Source of the DNA: Lophius americanus
Lineage: Eukaryota; Chordata; Actinopteri; Lophiiformes; Lophiidae
NCBI GenBank assembly: GCA_037951165.1
Contig: JBBDHG010000132.1
Coordinates: forward strand, 31,001-95,000
Direction of reading: 5' to 3'
DNA length: 64,000 nucleotides
Part shown: piece after piece, positions 1 through 10,853 of the stretch
How positions within the stretch are numbered: the stretch's first letter is position 1
Layout of the letters: the number at the start of each line of letters is the position of its first letter
Notes under the pieces: model-generated
Databases searched by the model: none
Seen by the model: the letters and a program-made list of their open reading frames with translations, nothing else
Told to the model about the DNA's origin: nothing
Made by a program: the position numbers and the translations under genes

Positions 1-1049
1 ATTCCTCTAAACTTGTAAAAAAAAAAAAAGAGGCTTCTTCCCCCATCCTCACATTGATCCATGCTTCTCTAAGTCGGTGCAGCTCAGAATCTACAGGAAA
101 ACCCTGATCATCATCTAAATATTCCACCCATGGAGTCCAGACACTGAGGTTGATGTGGCCGAGGAAGTGATGAAGTTGGTGGATCTGCTGGTTGGTTCTG
201 AAGAGGTTGAGGGCGCATTGAATAGCAGCAAAAACATTTCTATCTTTAAAATAAGAATAATGGAGTTGATAATAAAGGAAGCGTGTCTTTGTGCTTCTGG
301 ATAGATAGCTGATGAGAACAGTTGATATCTCAAGTGACAGTCCCAGAAAAGGAGATAACAGGAGGAAATTAAAACTGAGCATGTGTGGGAGAAGTGAATG
401 CGAGAATGGTAACAAAATTAAACTAACGGCCTACATATATAGAAAAATAAAACTTCATGTCTGAACTTCTTTTGATGGAAAAATACAAGATTTTCTGCCT
501 TGGCCACATTCTCTGCCTCGGCCACATTCAGCGGCGGATGCTGGATAAGAAATGCTGTGTGGAACCCCCCACACTATCTGCGACCCACACAAGAAACAGG
601 AATGGAGAGGGTTTGAAGAACAGTGAGAACTGTGAAGCCTCACAAAGCATTTCTGGAGATTCATGGGAAACAGCATTGTCAGAAACCACTGAGGAAGGCG
701 TGAAAGGTCAAGCTCTGACGCACCATATGCTGGTAGATACGGACAACGAGATTGTGAAATCTTGCATACCTTCATGCTTCTTAAGGTCACGTACACCAAA
801 GACCCTACATAAAAATTGTACTTATGTATATTATATTGATCACTCCCTAGAGAATGACATGTCAAGAGGAAGAGCTTGAAGAAATAATTGGAGGGGAAGA
901 AATAATCTGACATTCAAGGTGATATCATCTTAACTAATCTACTCCCTATTTACCATATCATGAAGTGAGATCTAGAACAACTGGTGATTGGACCAGTTTG
1001 TGCAGCGATGGACTATAAACTAACTAACTAACTATTGATAAACATTTAA

Positions 1050-1570
1050 TGACTAGCTGGGCTGCGGCGCGATTTGAGGCTTATCTCAAACGACTGTTTG
1101 TCCAAATAATTCTCAATTGTTTGGTCTCGTTATGATTATCTTACTGCTCCCGATCAAGTCGGAACCTCCCCGATCTCCAATCATTAATATCAGACTTATT
1201 TGATTTGATCAATCCTGATAAGGCCGCTTCCGACGGAATACCCGCAATAGCGAGCGAACCGGGAAGCGTCATAACCGGATGTTGCGTTCTTTTGCACCGA
1301 ACAAAAACCCAAACATACCTGAACCCCGAGCCAGGGGGATTATTAAAGAATAAGAGCAGCTTATCGAGGTATGGCAATAAGAGGAGTGCCTTTATAAGGC
1401 ATCACGTGAGATATATCACAACAGGACCGATAATGTTTGTTTTTCTTCTGAAGTCACGTTTAGTCACGTGAGTTTCCGTTAGATCGCGTGTCTGCGGAAT
1501 CGCCACTGTGAAACCCTCACTGCAAAAAGCGTGTGTGTGTGGTTTGGCCGTCTGGATGAATGGTTTAGCG
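1050..1570. other. CpG-rich patch with two TCACGTGA sites
   Basis: CpG is markedly denser here than around it. Two palindromic E-boxes TCACGTGA occur at 1402-1409 and 1464-1471. Short open frames on both strands (1205-1471 plus, 1141-1377 minus) look like chance. It may be a regulatory island or a young transposon remnant; I recognise neither. Confidence 0.35.
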
Positions 1571-3822
1571 TGTGCGTTCGGAAGATTATAAAGTTATTAT
1601 AATCTTCTCTATTATATTATTAGTTATGTCTGTTGCCTCTCACTTTTTTAAAAATCAAGTCAAGATATGAAAAACCTCGAGTGTGAATCCAGCATAAATC
1701 TTTGTCTCCTCTATCTTTTGAATCTGGTGTGTGGGGCCACATTTCTATACATGAGCCGGTCTTGAACATTCAGAGTTTTTCCCTGCCTTAAAACATATAA
1801 TATATTCAATTACAGTCTACTTCTCTCCTCTCTGTGCTTCGCTGACAGGGAGTGGGTGTGTACGAGCAGCTGCTGTTGGCTACACCATCGACTTTTATTA
1901 GATCATTGTCTTCACACACGCCCATGAAGTTACCGCGGAGGCACTTCTGGTCGATAACAAACTGTTTTTGAGAACATAAGTGCAGCGTGACGACCCTGCT
2001 CATCAACATTATGAACGCGGCAGGAAGAAAAAATAGTTGTATCGTTGAAATAGTGAAGATTTACAAGCAGCGCAGTGTTGATGACAAAGACAGAGAAGTC
2101 ATTTAACAGTAATTAACATTAGAACACAGAATAATAGAACACAGTAATAATCGCCAAGTCAAAATGCCTATAAATATTTGCGTGTGTAATTTTGTTTTAT
2201 GAGAGGACTTAAGAGTTACCTCTCTTTTACATTAAAATCTAGAAGTGTGTCAAACATGTATGTCCCAACATATACATGTTGTGTATATGTGTGGGTATAT
2301 GTATCCGGCTGCAAGGCTGCATACAGGAAGCCTGACTCCTTCCCTCCGACCTTCCTCCTACTATTTATAAGCATTCTCTCTCTCTGTAACATGCATGTCA
2401 ATTTTACCCTCTCAACTCTGGCTCGCTTTATTGTTTGGAGTCTCTGAATTTTCATGACCCATATATTCTGTATTCTATACTCGTTTCCATAGTTTATTGT
2501 TTTTTTCTTGTTTCAAACACGGAATAGTTATTGTTTGTTTTTCTTAGGTCTTCCTCACAATTTGTGTATAGATTGTTTTAGCATGTACCGTCTGAGCTAA
2601 TCCAGGATTAATGGATTTGTCGATCTCCTGTGTCATGTTTTTGTTTTTATGGGCTCAACAAACATTAGGTGGATAGTCTTTGGTGTCTATTGTAATGGTG
2701 GCTCTGTAAATATACCTATAAAAATAGGTCTACACTGTCGTCACCGACAGCAAGGCTATATCCCAGAAAAGCCCCCAATCCCCTGCTTTCTAAAAGCTTT
2801 CCTCTTGTTTAACTCCTTATATCAAATGCCAGTCATTAACACCTCAAACAGTCAATACTGACTCAACATAACTACTTCTAAGGACATTACTTCCTAACCG
2901 TTGTTCCAATTTAGTCTGAATTTACCTCATATGAACCACTTCCAGGAGATATCAATTGGGTTTTTTTCATATTGTAGTGTAGTTATTATTCATATTTCAC
3001 TTCTTTTTTTTGCTTTTACTTGTGTCTAAATTTAGCTCATTCAAATTGACACAAGGAAATCGTTCTTCTTTTATTACTGACCTATTAAATAGCAAGGGGG
3101 TTTTTATCTTCACCACTGAGTCAGTATGAGATCTGATCTTAGAGCAGACTGCTTACTTCATGAAATAGTTAGGTAGAGTCAATATGGACTGTTTGAGATT
3201 CTGGATGAGTCACATTTAATTTGAGGACATCGATGAAGAGGATTGCTTGTACAAGTACAAAATGTGGGAACTGCAAATACTGCTGTCCAAACAGAGTATT
3301 AATGCTCATCCTTAGAAGAAAACGCTATAAGACCTGCTCAACATCTCAAATGCACAGAACATAACTGGTGAACGTCCTGAAACTATAAACTTTAAGAGCT
3401 TATAGAGGTTCAATGTTTTGACTTTGAATAACCTGATGGACACAAACATGACTCCAAATCAATGAAATTGTTTCTCCGTAAATGAATAAATAGGGAACGG
3501 ATTCCTAACCATTCGACCGTGTTGTGTAATAACAGAAGAATCGTCCGTTTTGTAGGTACCATGTTCACACTGTGAGCAGGGTTGCATCTTAACTGCTCAG
3601 CCTCTCAATGTTATTCTTTTCAAAAAGTTCTCACGTAAATATTCTATCTCACCATTTCTAAAGGACTTTGCTGTCTTTCACTGGAATAAGTGAATATCAC
3701 TGGTTTTCCTGTGCAAACATGTCTGCCCTTCACTTCTGCGTTGGCCTCTTATTTCGCCTCTGAGATGTGAAGAGAGTTGCTGAGAAACGTGGAAGTAAGA
3801 TTAGATATAAAGGGAGGAGTAA

Positions 3823-3975
3823 GTGAGTGTGAAAGAGAGAGAGAGAGATTGAAGATGAGAGAAAGGACAAGAGGACACAAGAAAAAAAGGGAGAAGAGTG
3901 AGAGAGAGAGAAAGGGAGGAATAGGGATAATTGTCAGAGGAGAGAGAGAGAGAGAGAAAGTGAAGGAGAGAGCAT
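3823..3975 (+). repeat. GA-rich low-complexity tract
   Basis: Purine-only style sequence with several (GA)n runs. Open frames over it are compositional. Confidence 0.9.
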
Positions 3976-4647
3976 CTGTAGGCGGTCTTGGCTTTGCCCA
4001 AAGGCCTTGGCTTCTCTCCTCAACCGTCATCCTCTTCATCATTTCTCCTTCACACTTTCACTCTGTCCCGCTCTCTCTCCTTCCCCTCTTCAACCTTATC
4101 CTCATCTACCTCCTAGCTGATATCTCTATTCATCCAGCCACCCACCATTTTTCTCTTGCTTTTTTCAACTTCAGTCACACATTTGATTAAGATTCAGCTC
4201 TATGTCAAATTAATTCAATCGCAGCAGCACTTCCATAGGAGGAAAATGATTTCCCATATAAGGGAAGACTTGTTGGCCAATGCAGTAATGTAAAGAAATG
4301 TTTTTAAACTGCGCAGAAGGAAGAATTAATCAAACAGTATGCATGAGAGAGTAAGCTAGATATAGTTCCGTCGATGTGGATCTGATGAAACATTGTAGAA
4401 ATAAAATGGTTGGAGAATGAAACTGCATGCCACAAGCAACTGCTGCGTTACGGCGCTTTACTAGTAACGCACGTTTATTAATCCAGCTCCCATGTACGTA
4501 AAAGAAGGCGAACTGTATTAACTGATATTTTAAAGAGCAAACTCTTCTTTCCCAAAACTCCCACTCAGAAAACCCACTCTGTTTCTATAAGATGAACACG
4601 GATCGTGAGAGAACTTCTAACTTGCTGTGAGCTGAACGCTTACGCCA

Positions 4648-4864
4648 GGGGTGTCAAATTAAATTACAGAGGGGGGGGGATGTAAAATCGAGTCCACATC
4701 GAAGGCCGTACAGCATTCAAATTTGGCCTTGTATTATTACAATTCATTCTTATTTTACACATTTTATAGAATTATGAACAAACCAAGGGAATAGATATAA
4801 TGGTGGGGCAGATATAATTCTTCTGCGAGTCGGATCTGGCCTTGAGTGTGAAATATGTGGCGTA
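4648..4864 (+). mobile_element. Degenerate hAT-type nonautonomous element
   Basis: Left end ccaggggtgtcaaattaaat and right end ccttgagtgtgaaatatgtg are decayed inverted copies of a hAT (Charlie-like) terminus of the form CAGGGGTGTCAAACTCAA. The inside has ggatctggcc near the right end, also typical. No transposase. Confidence 0.6.
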
Positions 4865-5599
4865 CGCTATGATTGGAATGTCAACTCCAAAACGCAAACA
4901 TGCATACAACGACAGAAATTGAATTTTCGGCTTGAAAAATTGTAGAGAATAAGACTCCACCGATAAAAACCTCACTGGTTTACAAATAGCCCCTGGTTGT
5001 CAACGGCAACACATGGGTGTAAAATAAAGGTAGCGCTCCGATGGCATGTTTCTCCATGCCAGGCCCACGGGAGAGATTATTGCCTGAAAAGACAAAACAT
5101 TTTTGCACCGTCTGAACAGACACAAACACGCACACACCTTCCGTATGATGTAATACACAGACTAGTTCATTTCAATCCATATACCGATTTGAACGTATCA
5201 CTCAGTGTTCAAACCTCTTATAGCACGATGGCAGGACACTATCTGCATTCCTCAATTGTGATTAATGTTTCTTATTCATAAAAGGCATTTCTAAGCAGTG
5301 TATTGGGGGTATAGATTTATTGTGTATCGACTATTTATCTCCTTAGAGTATAAAACTTTGACGTTAGAGGTATTGTTAACACATAAAAACCTTTAAATGT
5401 GTTTTCAAACTGAATGGGATGCAAACTTTATGCAGCACAAATGCACACGTATTCACTGGAAAGGCACAACCACATGCAAATGTATGTAAAAAGATGAAGA
5501 CAGCAGCAAAGAGTTGTATTAGGCCAAGTTCATGACAGCGCTTTAGGGAGAGAGGATTAGATGAAAGAGGGCTTAGGAAAATATGAGGTTCTGACAGAG

Positions 5600-5880
5600 G
5601 TGAAATGACATGGCCGATCACCGATCACAGAGTTTTATGAAGTCTGACCGGCCGATACCGACTTTGAAGGATTCCAATTTTTTTAACGTTTCACCTCACA
5701 CAGCTTGCCTCCGGTTTTGCTGGGCGGATGTTTGTAGCCATGGCAGCTCATACTTGGTTTGCTTGTACTGCACATGTGTGTGTAATCGGCACCCAAGCAG
5801 CTTTAGTGAGGCTGCCCGGCCGATTGCCGATCACATAAAATACGCATCTCGCCGCCATTATTCGGACCTGTAGTTCCTGG
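5600..5880 (+). mobile_element. Unclassified repeat with CCGAT/GATCAC motifs
   Basis: Left part reads gccgatcaccgatcacagag and ccggccgataccgac; right part reads ccggccgattgccgatcac. Such clusters of gccgat units occur in a common fish DNA-transposon derivative, which I recall but cannot name securely. The open frame across it (5610-5873) is not convincing as a gene. Confidence 0.4.
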
Positions 5881-6627
5881 TGCTTAAGAAAATTCTTGTG
5901 TATCTTTGAAAATTCTGTCTCTGAGCTGTAAACACACGGACATGCATCAAACTAAGTTGTTACTCCTTAAACTAGGAAACACCTGAAGATGAATGATAAA
6001 AAAGGCACTGATTTGAGTAAATGGAGCTACTTGATTGCATTAGATCCCGACTGATCCTGTTGGCATGTTGGGAGAAATAATTAGTGAAGTTAAGAAATTA
6101 AGCTACTTGACGCCATGCATAATTGTTCAATTAACTGACTTACTGTAGGTAATATGCCCCCTATTAAAAATATATCCTATTAATTCATCCACCCATTTTC
6201 AGTCAAAAAGTCGATGGTCCAGAGCGTTTGGAGACGGCGGACGCAGGAAGCGACACTAATTGTTTTGATTAACGTTACAACCAAAAAGCACTTATGAATA
6301 ATTAATGGAGAAAATAAAGCCCCCTTGCGCCCTGTGCCTTACTTAATGGGTAGATTAGGCACTGGTTAACTAGCAAAGGGGAGTCGGATATTCCCTAAAT
6401 GCGTTTCATAATTTAGAAAATGCTGCTTACATTTTTCTGGTGGTGTGATACAAACTAGAAAGCGCATTGAGTTAAAGCCTTGGCCAAGTCAGCTCAGTTT
6501 GCCCAATTATATTATAGGACAAAAAAACCCCACATTCCTGATAGTTCGACGCCCATAATTAGACTCAATTACCAATAAAACCTACCCTACAATTATGAAT
6601 GACATTGATATCATCATTAGTTTGATA

Positions 6628-6760
6628 GCATTCATTCATTCATCATCTATCGCTTATCCTGTTGAGGGTCACGGAGGGGCGGGAACCTATCCCAGCTAAC
6701 ATCCGGCGAGAGGCAGGGTACACCCTGGACAAGTCGCCAGTTCATCGCAGGGCATAATTT
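6628..6760 (+). mobile_element. Teleost LINE-type 3' repeat
   Basis: Contains the widespread fish motif cctatcccagctaacatccg then gggtacaccctggacaagtc and a cgccagttcatcgcagggc end. In many teleosts this belongs to the tail of an L2/Maui-type LINE or a derived SINE. A decayed second copy is at 14392-14560. Confidence 0.65.
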
Positions 6761-6972
6761 GATAGAAATTGAGGAAAAACACTAGTATAATACTGAAGAC
6801 TTTCTTTAAAATCTAGCTTAGGAACTTTTTAAGATACAAAATAACATCAAACAACATCATCAAAGCTTCAGATGCAAATTTATCTTAGTTGCAAATCTGT
6901 GGTATTGATATTCGTTGAACTGTAGCAATTTTTGTGTGAGCCCTGAAAAATTGAACCTTCTGGATCACCAGA

Positions 6973-7010
6973 TCTGTAATATATAAATATATATATATAT
7001 ACACACACAC
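6973..7010 (+). repeat. (AT)n(AC)n microsatellite
   Basis: Short compound dinucleotide run within the presumed dgki intron. Confidence 0.9.
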
Positions 7011-7737
7011 AACTTCTTCAGTAATCCCACCAACACACAGAGAGACAGACAAACAAACACCCACACCAAAACATGACATCCTTGGCATAGATAATTACTA
7101 TAATGTTTGCTTGTTGACTCACTGACACCTGTTGAATGACTCAAGATTAAAACAACGTGTTGTTGACATAAAAGGTTCAGACTGCCCAGTCATAAAAAGC
7201 CCGTCTCTCTCCTTCAGATCCAGAATTGAGCATCATATCATTGTCATTATATAATTTACAACAAAATTGAAGTGCATTACGTCGACCGGAGCTCTGGGCA
7301 TACCAAAAAGCATTCTCACAGATACCTGTTGTAGTTTTACAACAGGTTTACCGCAGTTTTACTGTCTAACAAACACACAAACACAAACGCACATACTGTA
7401 CAAAAGTCAATGCCAGCATATGCATGAGAATTAAATAAGAATATTGCAGAGATAAAATAAGAAATATCGCAGTATTCAGTAATAAGTAGTATTACATGTA
7501 GTGTATGGCGTGCTTTACTTTGCAAGTATTATATAATAAATAAAGACAATATTATACAGAATTCCGTATATTTGGATATTTTTCCACAGTGTGGTGATGG
7601 CTTTGTCCTTGAATCTGTTGGTGTGTCGTTTGAGGGACATGTATGGATGGACAAACTGACGCGACACTGTATTTGATATGTTTGCTTTCTGGTATCAAGA
7701 CGTAAAATATCAACATTTATTTAAACACAGACTAATT

Positions 7738-8190
7738 CTCTAACCTTTTAATGTCCTCGCCAAGAAAAGAAACTGTCAGAAAATGATTTCTTTGCATATT
7801 TTATCGTTTTAGGCCCTTTATTAATTTAATATCTTAGATACCATAAATTTACCATCAAATGACAAATCGTCTAGTCAAGCATGTTTCAAACGAGAATAAA
7901 ACCAGACTTGTGTAAAATTTAGTTTTTCGTAGAAAATAGTCTTAAGTTTTAAGAAAACCATTTGAATCTTATTAGACGTTTTTTGTCTAATAAGACAAAA
8001 ACATACAGTTACATACATTTTTTTCCGTAAGTCCTCAGATGTTAGAAAAAAAATCCTACTTATCAAATAGGACTTTCTGAATAACCATGATCAATGCATT
8101 CTTCTAAATAGCCCCTTTGACCTTTGGTCGACCCCAGGGCTCCATACTTGCCCCCTTACTCTTTAACATATAAATGCTCTGGTTCAGACA
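7738..8190 (+). mobile_element. Interspersed repeat copy 1 with captured LINE RT fragment
   Basis: An AT-rich block (aaatttaccatcaaatgaca, then gtcaagcatgttt) is followed about 380 bp from its start by ccccagggctcc...ccccttactctttaacatat, which back-translates to the LINE reverse-transcriptase motif PQGSxLxPLLF with stops. The same two parts at the same distance recur at 39943-40390. Confidence 0.55.
7968..7994. repeat. Perfect 10-bp hairpin
   Basis: CTTATTAGAC (7968-7977) and its reverse complement GTCTAATAAG (7985-7994), 7-nt loop. It is inside repeat copy 1 and may belong to that element. Confidence 0.85.
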
Positions 8191-8486
8191 ATAAACAGGT
8201 TTAGTAACATTTCTCAAAAGAAGAGTCGTAGCCCGACGTTCTGATTTCTTTCTTACCCATATAACACCGGTTGTATTTGAAATTGAAGTTTTATCAGCAA
8301 GAGTGCACAGAAACGAGACGCAGTTTGTCACAGCGATGCTTACACGGTATGTATGTTGTACAATAGTGTCGGTTAAAATGTGTCAAAAACCACAGCATGA
8401 ACACAGTAGTGATACTACCCTCTCTTCACCCATTCTCTCTCTCACAACCTCCTCTGACACCTACATAATTGCAGACTCTCAGCGAG

Positions 8487-8529
8487 AGTGTGTGTGTGTG
8501 TGTGTGTGCGTGTGCGTGTGTTTGTGTGA

Positions 8530-8626
<97 letters not shown>
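8487..8626 (+). repeat. (TG)n(GA)n compound microsatellite
   Basis: TG-rich run of about 60 bp followed directly by about 80 bp of GA with two ACAGAC-type interruptions. All open frames over it are compositional. Confidence 0.97.
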
Positions 8627-8627
<1 letters not shown>

Positions 8628-8875
8628 AGATAAGCATGCAATGTGGGGGCGGCTTCAGATTTGCTCTGTGCATCTGAATCTGACCTTTACAAAAATGAGA
8701 AAGAGAAAAAAAAGATGAGAGAAGATAGAGGTGTATAGAAAGGAGAACAAATGAAGCGGAGCAGGAGAGGGTGGGGGATACGCGTCGTATACAAACACAG
8801 AGCTAACAGAATGAAAACGGACAGCGTAGTAAATTTTTACTGCAGATAATTGTCAAAAAAAAAAAATAGATAAAT

Positions 8876-8924
8876 AAAAATACTGACAGCACAAACTGTG
8901 AAAGTTTGTGCCGTCAATATTTTT
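8876..8924. repeat. 22-bp imperfect hairpin
   Basis: Arm 8876-8897 (aaaaatactgacagcacaaa then ct) pairs with 8903-8924 with two mismatches around a 5-nt loop. It might be the core of a small MITE or a folded transcript; no evidence for expression. Confidence 0.7.
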
Positions 8925-9948
8925 ATTAAAAATACAATATCTAACATCAGAACAAAGCTACATGATAAAAATTAATTATTTACAAAGGAATCTCATCTGA
9001 CCTGGGCAATTAGTGCACGAACAAACACACAAATTAAGGCACACAAACAAGAGAGAGTGAGATAAAGATGCAGTCTCACTAATTATAACGTGTCTCTGCA
9101 GCTGAGGTCTGCTACGTCGTGTGTGCGTGGGCGCCTTCGTTTGTCAGTCAAGAACAGAATGAAAACCAGCGAAGGAAACTCAACTGGAGAGGAAAAAAAA
9201 ACACTTTAAAAAACTCTTTTATTTATGTAGGGCGGGAGTTACGGAATGGCGACCACCATGCCAAATCCAGACGATTCACAAGAGGCTTTCATCTGGTGGG
9301 TGAAGCCTTCTGGCATAACGGCGAACTGGAGGACACAGATGCCCCCCTGCTACAGGAAGACTTCAATTTGAATCCCTGTCATTTGTGAATGTCCGCATTC
9401 TGACTCAGATCTGACACGAATCCCCTCGTTTCAAAGATGGCTAAAAAAGCAAGAACAACCGCATTGAAGAAACCTATTGCACACTGTTTGCTTACAAAAT
9501 ATCTTACGTATGTAATTTTGAGGGGATGTGGGAAGCTCATATCCCGTGACGTACAGACAGACGTAGGGACAGTGGTGACCTTATATGGCCACCTTAGAGG
9601 TATTAAAAGATTGGACAATCTCAAAATTTGGTCTTCAAGATATTTTTCAACCGTCACCAAAAAGCCAGCTTAGCAGAGCATTCTGGGTCCTACAACAAAC
9701 AATATGGTTTGTGCCCATAATATGCCCCAAAAAAAAGGATATTATGTGGATCAATTGGATCCAGTGGAAGAGTTTTACTGATTGGTCAGCTGATGGGACG
9801 TGGGATTAAAATAAGCATCACAATAAAATGAATGACCTGTTGATTATTTAGAGTGCTTATACTTATGATCATTTCAATTCCTAGATCTAGCCTTAAATGT
9901 ATATGCGGAAAGGTGAAGGAGAGTAAAGCGAGAGAGACTTTGTCTCAA

Positions 9949-9989
9949 GACTGAGAGTGCAGCCAGTCATACTGTGTGCACTCTCAGTC
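9949..9989. repeat. Perfect 13-bp inverted repeat
   Basis: GACTGAGAGTGCA (9949-9961) and TGCACTCTCAGTC (9977-9989), 15-nt spacer, followed by further cagtct direct repeats to about 10009. Confidence 0.8.
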
Positions 9990-10828
9990 TCAGTCTCAGT
10001 CTCTCAGTCAGCGATGGAAACAGATCTTTTCCATCTAAAGTGGAAGCTACCCTCTCAAAAGAGCCCTTTTTTAAATTTCCCTCTGAAGGCGTCATGTGTT
10101 GAAGGACTGAAATGACTTCAATTACATTGCAAATAAGAAGTGAAGATGTTTTTTTATTGTCCGGTTTGAACTTGTAAATTGTTAAAAATATTCAATCAAT
10201 ATTTTATCTTTTGTTTAACAGAAATGTGAAATAAACGGCTTTCTTCTCCAAAAAGCACAAGATACTATGTGTTGGAATCTGACTGTTCGGAGCTCAGCAG
10301 TGGAGGAGGGTTGACTTATGGACGCAGATGTTGAGAGTCACATTATATACAGTATATTGTGTGTGCGTGCCTACATAACTGCATTGTGAGTGACAGAGAG
10401 AGCTTTGAGTTCGCGGCTCAGCGATCCAACCTGCCCTGATACACACAAACACAAGAGACGCATCCAAAAGGCCGGGGTTAATCCATGCAGCTCATTCATG
10501 TTTACATTCAAGCACAGGAGCATATTAATAGAGATCTATAAATAGACAGTGACAAATGGGGAAAGTGAAAGAGAGATGTGGGACCAAATGCAACCGAGAT
10601 GTCCACGTACAGGAAATGAAAAATAAAAAGTTCCCGTTACGGTCATCTCAGAATCAGAAATCTCTCCTCCCCCGTCAAACCTCTCTTCTCCGACCGGATG
10701 TGATGGAGCAGCTGGCTGTGATCTTCGCCAAATTAGTAAACCACTTGGAGTCACAGCAACAGACCGAAACCTTTTGACATTCATTTCACGATGATTACAA
10801 AAGACTATAAAGCCATGAAAATAAATAA

Positions 10829-10853
10829 AATAATAATAATAATAATAATAATG
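10829..10853 (+). repeat. (AAT)n microsatellite
   Basis: About eight TAA units. Confidence 0.95.

Noticed and set aside
457..913. 140-aa plus and 152-aa minus overlapping frames
   Set aside because: No domain or family resemblance, no splice or start context, and mutual overlap; most likely chance.
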